Under the pieces are notes generated by a model, which saw nothing but the letters and a program-made list of their open reading frames with translations, was not told the DNA's origin and did not search any database. Below are positions 40,551-47,121 of a DNA stretch of 47,121 nt, piece after piece. Each line of letters opens with the position of its first letter. Positions within the stretch are counted from its first letter, which is position 1. The DNA is from JAAYDI01 sp052034005. Lineage in GTDB: Bacteria > Planctomycetota > Planctomycetia > Pirellulales > Pirellulaceae. The position numbers were made by a program, and so were the translations under genes. The stretch lies in contig JBPOJB010000036.1 in NCBI GenBank assembly GCA_052034005.1, forward strand, positions 1 through 47,121, given 5' to 3'.

Positions 40551-42197
40551 ATGACGCGTCGATATCGTCGGCCACACGCCGGCCTGCGGAAGCTCTGGAT
40601 CGGTTTCTATCTGCTCGGCTCGGTGTTCACCGTTCTGTCGCTTGCGGCCGAGCGCGCCGGGGCGCAGCCTGACGGCTTCGACCTACAGCGGGGCTTGGCC
40701 GCCCACTGGCCCGTCGTGGACGCCCCGTTCGAAGTCCCCGCCGACCAGGCGCCGCGCCTGGGCGCGGGGGAATTCACGCTGGCCGTGTGGCTGCAGTCGG
40801 ATGAGATCGCCGACCGTGTGCCGGGTGATCTGCTGAGCCAGTACGACGCGGCTCGGCGCCGCGGATTTCACCTGACTTTGAAGAGTAACCTCGGCGTGAC
40901 GACGACGCCGTCCAACTGGCGGCATCTGCAGTTCGGCATCGACGACGATCGGACGACCGACTGGCGCGACTGCGGCCGGCCCGGTCGAGCGGTGTTGCCT
41001 TATGCTCTGGCGGTGCACGAGGGGAACCTGTACGCCGGCACCTGTGAGCCGGGGCAAGACGATTCCGGGCATGTGTATCGCTATGTGCGCGACGGGAACC
41101 AGTGGGTCGACTGCGGCGCGCCGGATGGATCGAACGCGGTTACGGCGTTGGCGGTGTATCAAGACCAACTATACGCGGGCACGGGCAAATACCGGCTGGC
41201 GGGATCGGCCCTGCCGGAATCGGAGAACCCGACCTTCGGCGGGCGCGTGTGGCGCTACGCCGGCGACGCGCGGTGGATCGATTGCGGGCAGCTGCCACAG
41301 ACCGAGGCGATCGGCGGGCTGGTGGTGTTTCGCGGGCAACTCTACGCTTCGTCCCTGTATCGGCCCGCGGGTTTCTTCCGCTATGAAGGGCAGACGCGTT
41401 GGACCGCCCTGCCGGTACCGCAGCGCATGGATCCCGCCACATCCGCGCTGGAACCTCAGCGAGTCGAAGCGCTGACCGTCTACGCAGGTCGTCTCTACGC
41501 CAGCAGCTATGACGGCGGATACGTGTTCCGTTTCGACGGTCAGGATTGGGCCGACTGCGGCCAGCTGGGTGACAACACGCAAACGTATGCGTTTGCCCAG
41601 TATGAGGGCCGTCTGTACACGAGCACCTGGCCCAGCGGCCGCGTCTACCGCTGGGACGACCCGGGGTGGACCGACGTCGGGCGTTTGGGTGAGGAACGCG
41701 AGGTGATGGGCATGCTGGTGCACAACGGCCGGCTACTGGCCGGCACCCTGCCGCTGGCGGAAGTCTATTCGTATGAAGGCGGCCAAATCTGGAAACGCCT
41801 GGCGCGGCTGGACCACACGCCCGACGTCACCTACCGCCGCGCGTGGACGATGGCCGAACACGATGGCGAGGTATTCTGCGGCACACTGCCCTCCGGACAT
41901 GTCTTCGCCTTCTCCGCTGGGCAGCAGGTCGCTTGGGGGCAGTCGCTGTCATCCGCCTGGCATCACGTTGCAGCCTGCAAATCGGCCGAGCGGTTGACGC
42001 TGTTCGTCGACGGCCGGCAGGTCGCCCAGTCGCCGACCTTTGACGCCGACAGCTACCAGCTCGAGACCGCGGCGCCGCTGCGCGTGGGCGACGGTGCGAA
42101 CGGGCGCTGGCACGGCCGCCTGCGGGATGTGCGGGTCTATGCGCGAGCCCTGGGTGCCGACGAAATCGCCGCGCTGGCCAATCAGGCCCCTGAGTGA
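40551..42197 (+). CDS. Secreted LamG-like domain interrupted by a seven-bladed propeller
   Basis: A 548-residue exported protein (signal region about 18-39). A concanavalin-A/LamG-like jelly roll starts at about 44 (LQRGLAAHW...FTLAVWLQSDE) and stops near 130. Seven repeats of the form ALAVYxGxLYAGT...GxVYRYxG...WxDCG then run from about 148 to 455. The second half of the jelly roll follows (WHHVAACKSAERLTLFVDGRQV...RVGDGANGRWHGRLRDVRVYARAL, about 469-545). So a propeller is inserted inside the lectin-like domain. It is likely to bind glycans at the surface. GGGAGGG lies 8 bases before the ATG; it precedes the second GH36 gene by 110 bases. Confidence 0.85.
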   Translation: MTRRYRRPHAGLRKLWIGFYLLGSVFTVLSLAAERAGAQPDGFDLQRGLAAHWPVVDAPFEVPADQAPRLGAGEFTLAVWLQSDEIADRVPGDLLSQYDAARRRGFHLTLKSNLGVTTTPSNWRHLQFGIDDDRTTDWRDCGRPGRAVLPYALAVHEGNLYAGTCEPGQDDSGHVYRYVRDGNQWVDCGAPDGSNAVTALAVYQDQLYAGTGKYRLAGSALPESENPTFGGRVWRYAGDARWIDCGQLPQTEAIGGLVVFRGQLYASSLYRPAGFFRYEGQTRWTALPVPQRMDPATSALEPQRVEALTVYAGRLYASSYDGGYVFRFDGQDWADCGQLGDNTQTYAFAQYEGRLYTSTWPSGRVYRWDDPGWTDVGRLGEEREVMGMLVHNGRLLAGTLPLAEVYSYEGGQIWKRLARLDHTPDVTYRRAWTMAEHDGEVFCGTLPSGHVFAFSAGQQVAWGQSLSSAWHHVAACKSAERLTLFVDGRQVAQSPTFDADSYQLETAAPLRVGDGANGRWHGRLRDVRVYARALGADEIAALANQAPE

Positions 42198-42307
42198 GAC
42201 GAAACGCCGCGACGTCAGGCCCGTCCGAGCGGCCCAGTGTAGACGGGCGCGTCGCGGTGGGATACAAGGAACCGGGGCACACGTTGAGCCAACCGGGGAG
42301 CCAGGCC

Positions 42308-45244
42308 ATGCGAGACACTGCTCTTTTTGCGAGACGGTTGCGTCACCACCAGCGGCTTCAAATCTACACGCCGTGCCTGGCCGTCTGGCTGATGATCCAG
42401 GCTGTGGCGGTCGCCGCTGCAGACCAGGCCTGGACGCTGCACACCGCCGACACCGAGATATCCATCGTCGTCATAGATGACCATCCCGTCGTCGAACGAC
42501 TCGGAGCCGTGGGAAGCGCATGGAACTGGATCGATGCCCCGGCTCCCGTCCCACTCATGGAGCGCGTGTGGGTCGGCGGCCAGGAACAGCGGCTGGCCTG
42601 GACGTTTGAGGATGGGGCTTTCGACCCTGCTGCCGGGGAGTTGACGTTGATCTTCAGGACGGCGGAGCCAGTGCTCGTGTTGCGGTCCATCTGGCGTGCG
42701 CAGCGCGGTCGTGGGCCGGTGGAACATCGCCTCGAGCTCGACAACCAGTCCGGCACATGCGTCACCGTCTCTCACCAGGACAGCCTGACGCTCGCGAACC
42801 TGCGCGCTGCCGGGCCCGCCACAGTGTGGTGGATCCGACGCGGCGGAGGCAACGCCAGCACGCAGGGCGGGACGTTCACTGAGCCTCTGGTTGCCGGGCT
42901 GGACCTGTTGCTGGCCAGCAACTGTGAAGACGGGGCGAGTCCCGTGCCGTGGCTGGCCGTCCAGCAGGCCGAAGCGGAGGGGCTGTACACCGGGTGGGAG
43001 TTCTCCGGCCTGGGGCGCGTCCATGCCGTCGCCTCGGAACACGACGGCGGCCGGTTCCAGATTGACGTGGGCTTGCATCCGGACTTCAAAACCGACGTCG
43101 AGGCCGGTGAGACGTGGCTGGTACCCGCCGCGCTGGTCGGGTGTTGTCGCGGCGATCTGGACGAGGGGAGTTACAGCCTGCACCGGTTCGTGCTCGAACA
43201 CCTGCGGCCGCCGGTCCCGGCCGGGTGCCCGGACCCGGTCCTGGCCTACAACCTGTACCTGGACGTGGGGGGCAACCAGGCCACGGAAGCCGATGTGCTG
43301 CGCAGCGCCGCGGTGTGCCACGACCTGGGGTTCGAGTTTTTCATGCCGGACGCGATGTGGTTTCCCGAGACGGGGGACTGGCGGTGGGATCCGCGACGGT
43401 TCCCGCGCGGCATTGGGCCGATCGAATCGTTTGTGCACGGCGCGGGCATGAAGCTGGCGCTCTGGTGTGCCTGGACCAACGGCGGCGTGTCGGAGCACCC
43501 TGATGCGTTGAGCGTGCGGGGCGCGGTGGGGCAGCCCACGTGGTTCCGCACCGACTACCCGGCCGACTGGCAGCCCGGGCCGTTCTATGGGGCCCAGTTG
43601 TGTCTCGGCTGCGCCGCCGCCCAGGAGTGGGCCGCCCGCAAAACCCGGTGGCTGGTCGAGCACCATCGACTCGATTACCTCAAGCACGACTGCGGGCCGA
43701 TCGTGACGCAGTGCGACCAGGCGGATCATCGGCACCGGCATGGCGTGGACGCCAGTTACTGGGCGACGCGCGGCTACTACGCGGTCCAGCGGCAACTGCG
43801 CGAGGCGGCGCCCCATCTGATCCTGGAAAACTGTTCGGGCGGCGGGCACATCAAGGACTTCGGCATCCTGGCCTATACGCACTACACGGTGGCGACCGAC
43901 ACGCTGTCGAACCTGCCCAACCGCCAGGCCATGTACGATTCCACCTTGGCGCTGCCCCCTTTGGTGCTGCAGTGTTACACGTACGACAACTACTATCCGG
44001 TCCCGGGCGATGCGCCCGGCCCGTACCTGTGGCGCACCGCTATGATGGGCGCGTGGCAGATCGACCCGACTGATACAGCGACCTGGACCGAAGACGAGAA
44101 AGCGGCCACGCGGCGGTGCGTCGAGTTGTATCGGCAGTGGATCCGGCCCATGCTGGCCGACGTGAAAGTCCACCACATCCTGCCGCGCCCTGACGGCGTG
44201 CACTGGGATGGCCTGTTCTATTGGAGCCCGGCGCTGCGCCGCGGCACGCTGTACGTCTGGCGCCCTGACTCGCCCGATCCGCAGCAGACCGTGCGGCTCA
44301 AGGGCTTGGACGAGGGCACGCGATATTGGGTGTGGAGTGAGGAGGGCGCGGTTCGGCCGGGGCTGCGATCCGGTGCCGAATTGATGCACGCTGGTCTCGA
44401 CACCCGGCTGCCGCAGGCATATACAAGCGACCTGGTGTTCGTCCAGCCGGAGGACTCGGGCAAACCTGAGGGACTCGAGGCGCCCGGTGAATTTCGCCTG
44501 CTGGCGGCCGATGCGCGGAGTGGCATGTACAGCGCCTCCGTGCACTTGACCTGGGAACCCTCGCAGGCAGCCCGGAGCTACCAGGTGAGCGTGGCGCAGG
44601 ATGCGGCAATGCAGGAGATCGTGGCCCGCCGTGCGGTGACCAAACCGGACACGGTCTTTCAAGATCTCCCCTGCGGACACACGTTGTACTGGCGCGTCGA
44701 GGCCGTGGCGTGGGGAGGCCGGCGCACGAGTAGCGGTGCCCCGGGCCGTTTCGTTACGCCGCCGGAGAATCGCCCGGCGGGATTGGTGTTTGCCTCGGAC
44801 CTGCCGTGGACCACGGCGCATGCCGGCGCGGATAATCCGGTGCGGCGCGACGTCAATTACTATGGCCACCCGATCGCGATCGCCGGCCGACGGTACCCGA
44901 AAGGGCTCTGGACGCACGCATATCCTGACGCGACGCCGGCCGATACGGTGTACGACGTGGCGGAGATGGGGTTCGAGTTCTTCCGGGCCGACGTGGGGCT
45001 GGACGACGCCAGCGGGGCCGGCAGCGTGCAGTTCCAGGTGCTGGTGGATGGAGCCGTACGGGCGGAAACCCCCGTGTTGTATCCGAAGCAAGTCCGCACG
45101 CTGTGCGTGGACATCTCCCAGGCGCGCCAGGTTACGCTGCGCGTGCTCAACGGGGGTGACGGCTACAACTGCGATCACGCCGCCTGGGGTGCCGCCCGCT
45201 TCGTCAAGCCCGGCGTCGAGGATCCGCTCGATCAGCCCGACTGA
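42308..45244 (+). CDS. Secreted GH36-like alpha-galactosidase with FN3-like and NPCBM domains
   Basis: A 978-residue exported enzyme, start 42308 (GGGGAG upstream). Signal region about 17-38; N-terminal supersandwich; GH36 barrel about 310-600 with YNLYLDVGGNQ, FEFFMPDAMWFPETGDW, nucleophile D461 in DYLKHDCGP, LENCSGGG and acid/base D531 in ATDTLS; a beta sandwich; an FN3-like domain at about 750-850; and a C-terminal NPCBM domain at about 865-970 (KGLWTHAYP, NGGDGYNCDHAAWGAARF). Its domain order is the reverse of the other GH36 gene, which carries NPCBM first. It cleaves terminal alpha-galactosides or related sugars. It is likely co-transcribed with the LamG/propeller gene. Confidence 0.88.
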   Translation: MRDTALFARRLRHHQRLQIYTPCLAVWLMIQAVAVAAADQAWTLHTADTEISIVVIDDHPVVERLGAVGSAWNWIDAPAPVPLMERVWVGGQEQRLAWTFEDGAFDPAAGELTLIFRTAEPVLVLRSIWRAQRGRGPVEHRLELDNQSGTCVTVSHQDSLTLANLRAAGPATVWWIRRGGGNASTQGGTFTEPLVAGLDLLLASNCEDGASPVPWLAVQQAEAEGLYTGWEFSGLGRVHAVASEHDGGRFQIDVGLHPDFKTDVEAGETWLVPAALVGCCRGDLDEGSYSLHRFVLEHLRPPVPAGCPDPVLAYNLYLDVGGNQATEADVLRSAAVCHDLGFEFFMPDAMWFPETGDWRWDPRRFPRGIGPIESFVHGAGMKLALWCAWTNGGVSEHPDALSVRGAVGQPTWFRTDYPADWQPGPFYGAQLCLGCAAAQEWAARKTRWLVEHHRLDYLKHDCGPIVTQCDQADHRHRHGVDASYWATRGYYAVQRQLREAAPHLILENCSGGGHIKDFGILAYTHYTVATDTLSNLPNRQAMYDSTLALPPLVLQCYTYDNYYPVPGDAPGPYLWRTAMMGAWQIDPTDTATWTEDEKAATRRCVELYRQWIRPMLADVKVHHILPRPDGVHWDGLFYWSPALRRGTLYVWRPDSPDPQQTVRLKGLDEGTRYWVWSEEGAVRPGLRSGAELMHAGLDTRLPQAYTSDLVFVQPEDSGKPEGLEAPGEFRLLAADARSGMYSASVHLTWEPSQAARSYQVSVAQDAAMQEIVARRAVTKPDTVFQDLPCGHTLYWRVEAVAWGGRRTSSGAPGRFVTPPENRPAGLVFASDLPWTTAHAGADNPVRRDVNYYGHPIAIAGRRYPKGLWTHAYPDATPADTVYDVAEMGFEFFRADVGLDDASGAGSVQFQVLVDGAVRAETPVLYPKQVRTLCVDISQARQVTLRVLNGGDGYNCDHAAWGAARFVKPGVEDPLDQPD

Positions 45245-45330
45245 CGTGGCGGACTGGACGGGACCCGGCCGCGTCCAGCCGTCCCCTGAGGCCCGCTGCG
45301 CATCCTCATAGAAGCGGACTTCAGAAGCCC

Positions 45331-45537
45331 AGAAGCAAATACTCTGGTTTCGCCACCGCATGGCCGAGCAGTCATTCGCGCCGGACGACCAGAAGACACG
45401 GGATGCGTGAGGTCCTACCCCCCCCTGCCCCCCTTTGCAAGGGGGGGAATGTTCGTCCGGCGGATCGAGCGGCCCCGCGTCAGCCTCCCCCCCTTTTATG
45501 AGGGGGGGGGTGGGGGGCGAACCATGAGCAGACTTCC
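45331..45537. repeat. About 205-bp repeat, copy 1, with C/G hairpins
   Basis: It matches 46917-47121 in direct orientation: GCATGGCCGAGC, the GACCAGAAGAC word, then a CCCCCCCTGCCCCCCTT arm followed by a G-rich arm, a GCGTCAGCCxCCCCCC word, and the end (AACCATGAG). Two C-run/G-run inverted repeats make strong potential hairpins. It lies in the 419-base gap between the GH36-like gene and the sialidase gene; no gene is seen in that gap. Confidence 0.85.
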
Positions 45538-45575
45538 CGCCTTGCAAAAGAGGGTCCGAGGGGGGGCACAGCACA

Positions 45576-45593
45576 GAAGCAGACACTCTGGTT
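45576..45593. repeat. Partial copy of the same repeat
   Basis: AGAAGCAGACACTCTGGTT repeats the first 18-19 bases of copies 1 and 2 (AGAAGCAAATACTCTGGTT and AACAGACACTCTGGTT). It marks a truncated third copy 40 bases after copy 1. Confidence 0.6.
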
Positions 45594-45663
45594 CCTCAGG
45601 GTTCTGCACACTGCCACGCGCAGGCAGGCGGTTCGGACGGCCGTATCGTCGATCTGCCCGCCA

Positions 45664-46779
45664 CTACCGCAGCTTGTCCACGACATGGCGGAGACGCACG
45701 GCACCGGAAACATTCGCTCCGGCCACGACGTCCTCTTCGCGAAATGTCGCCAGCAGGATCTCGCCGGCACCTTGGCGATCGCGATCGTAGACGATCCAGA
45801 TCAGGCCGTCTTCCCCCTGCACGCCGTCCGGGTACGAGACACCACTTCGCTCGTCCAGCAACAGGCCGTCATTCCAGGTGATGCCGTCGTTGAGCGAAAG
45901 CTGTGCGGTCAGATGACTGCGGCCAGTGAACTTGCTGTGGTTAACCAACAACAGACTGCCCGACGCCAGACGCCGAACGAAGAAACGCGAGCCGGGACTG
46001 GCAATCGTCGTAGCGCTGGCGCCAGTCCAAGTCATGCCGCCATCGTCGGAATGGCTCTGCCATAGGTGCCCACTGCCGGTACGGATCAGCATCCACAGGC
46101 GTCCGTCACGCAGCTCCACAATCATGTTCTCCAAGGCCCAAGGGGGCGCCTTGACCGCGCCGTGCAAGCTCCATGTCCGGCCATGGTCGGCAGAAAGACC
46201 CACGCCTTGGAGTTGTGCCGAGCCGGCAAACCAGTCGTGGGTTGGCTGAGAGGCGTGCGTTACGGGCATGAGCCACGGCCCCGCCGAGAGGACGGTCGGC
46301 TTGTTGAGCCGGAAACAGAAGGGCGCCTCGTCGTAACCCACGCGAAACTCGTCGCTCCATACCAGGTTGGCGGCGTCGGGGTCGTCGCATGTTCGCGCAT
46401 AGACACCATGTTCCGCCGTCTCCCGGTTGCCACGATTAAACAGGTACCAAAGCCGGCCGTCAGGGTCGCGCCACACCGCCGGATCGAATGTCCGACTCCC
46501 GCCGATGGGCCGGGCCATCGCTTCGGGTTCGGTGAAGGTCCGCCCCTGGTCGTCGCTGTAACAAAGAAAAACAGTGTTCTCTGGCGACGGCTCCTGCGGG
46601 CCGCCGGAGAACCAGGATACAAACAGCCGGCCTTTCGGCGTACGCTCCAACCCCGGGATCCCCTGCCACGTACGCTCAGCCCGGCGCGACGGCTCCTGGC
46701 CGAACACCATGAGCGATGCGAGCAATAAGGGTGACCCAACGGCAGCAGCCGTCAACGTCAGCGCGCAGCGTCGTCGCAT
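45664..46779 (-). CDS. Secreted sialidase-type (BNR repeat) exo-glycosidase-like protein
   Basis: A 371-residue exported protein: basic start, signal segment (about 5-28), then a beta-propeller with Asp-box motifs (SDDQGRTF, SADHGRTW, SDDGGMTW, LNDGITW). The family includes sialidases and related exo-enzymes. The usual three-arginine triad is hard to place by eye, so activity on sialic acid is not certain; other exo-glycosidases use this fold. Start 46779 was chosen for its signal peptide and GGGGGT upstream; the longer frame adds 31 charged residues. It stands between two copies of the ~205-base repeat, with no operon partner. Confidence 0.8.
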   Translation of the reverse strand: MRRRCALTLTAAAVGSPLLLASLMVFGQEPSRRAERTWQGIPGLERTPKGRLFVSWFSGGPQEPSPENTVFLCYSDDQGRTFTEPEAMARPIGGSRTFDPAVWRDPDGRLWYLFNRGNRETAEHGVYARTCDDPDAANLVWSDEFRVGYDEAPFCFRLNKPTVLSAGPWLMPVTHASQPTHDWFAGSAQLQGVGLSADHGRTWSLHGAVKAPPWALENMIVELRDGRLWMLIRTGSGHLWQSHSDDGGMTWTGASATTIASPGSRFFVRRLASGSLLLVNHSKFTGRSHLTAQLSLNDGITWNDGLLLDERSGVSYPDGVQGEDGLIWIVYDRDRQGAGEILLATFREEDVVAGANVSGAVRLRHVVDKLR

Positions 46780-46916
46780 GGCGAATACCCCCGGGAGTCG
46801 TGTCGAGCCGTCTCGATCTTTCGTCTTCGTCTTCCACCTTCCTGGCGGATACCATAACCTGAACCCGGGCAAGCCACCAGGATCTGTTCAGAATCCGGGC
46901 ACGGGTACGAGTACAG

Positions 46917-47121
46917 GAACAGACACTCTGGTTTAGCCAACGCATGGCCGAGCGGTCACTCGCACGGGGCGACCAGAAGACCCTGGAGGCGTGAGATTCT
47001 CACCCCCCCTGCCCCCCTTAGCCAGGGGGGGAGAGTTGTCGAGCGGAGCGAGCGAGCAGGCGTCAGCCCCCCCACGGTTTAAGGGGGGGGGGGGGGGGGG
47101 GGGAACCATGAGGGGACATCC
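46917..47121. repeat. About 205-bp repeat, copy 2, with a 21-base G run
   Basis: Direct-orientation partner of 45331-45537, reaching the window end. The same blocks occur in the same order, but the second G arm has expanded to 21 consecutive Gs (47083-47103). The gap from 46780 contains nothing else recognisable. Confidence 0.85.

Noticed and set aside
42215..45586. 1123-codon open frame opposite the second GH36 gene
   Set aside because: It is antisense to a well-motivated enzyme and gives an Arg/His/Val-rich translation without domains, a common result of high GC content.

Overview
The window looks like a piece of a high-GC planctomycete-type chromosome (Planctomycetota, probably uncultured). 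The main clues are two DUF1559 proteins, one with a classical prepilin leader and the H-X9-DG tail; a DUF1559/carboxypeptidase-regulatory-like lipoprotein pair; many very large secreted sugar-active proteins; and an ECF-type sigma factor next to a DUF1559 gene. No rRNA, tRNA or CRISPR was seen. Assignments come from reading motifs by eye; no database search was possible.

Layout. 1-2.4 kb: the C-terminal part of a serine recombinase, cut by the window edge, facing a DUF1559 pseudopilin/lipoprotein pair. 2.7-5.6 kb: a large secreted carbohydrate-active protein. 5.9-8.0 kb: a tightly coupled three-gene operon (small membrane protein, B12-type radical SAM enzyme, second small membrane protein). 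8.0-13.0 kb: a Tat-exported metallophosphoesterase, a GH10 xylanase unit bracketed by two 398-bp direct repeats, and a neutral-ceramidase-like pseudogene that has lost its centre. 13.0-14.0 kb: a membrane-anchored CBS protein. 14.2-22.6 kb: a seven-gene minus-strand operon built around a RuBisCO-like protein (secreted hydrolase-like protein, RuBisCO-like protein, Gfo/Idh dehydrogenase, xylose-isomerase-like TIM barrel, alpha/beta hydrolase, Rpe-like epimerase, uronate-isomerase-like protein). 22.9-25.4 kb: a beta-CASP metallo-nuclease fused to three double-stranded-RNA-binding-like domains. 25.5-30.6 kb: a secreted hydrolase-like gene broken by one in-frame TGA, a uroporphyrinogen-decarboxylase-type methyltransferase and an NPCBM-GH36 alpha-galactosidase. 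30.9-35.1 kb: a sigma factor / membrane regulator / secreted protein / DUF1559 operon. 35.3-46.8 kb: GH28-like beta-helix, DUF6259-like protein, a split LamG/propeller protein, a second GH36-like enzyme and a sialidase-type protein bracketed by another repeat family.

How it fits together. Most genes serve export and breakdown of plant-type polysaccharide (xylan, galactosides, pectin-like uronides), and the 14.2-22.6 kb operon supplies cytoplasmic processing of an unusual acid sugar. That operon is the best candidate for an undescribed pathway: a RuBisCO-like protein is translationally coupled to a sugar dehydrogenase, an isomerase, a hydrolase, a pentulose-phosphate epimerase homologue and a uronate-isomerase homologue, with no kinase and no normal Calvin-cycle partner. 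The second is the beta-CASP nuclease with three dsRNA-binding-like domains. Two interspersed repeat families each bracket a single hydrolase gene, which suggests repeat-linked gain and loss of these genes.
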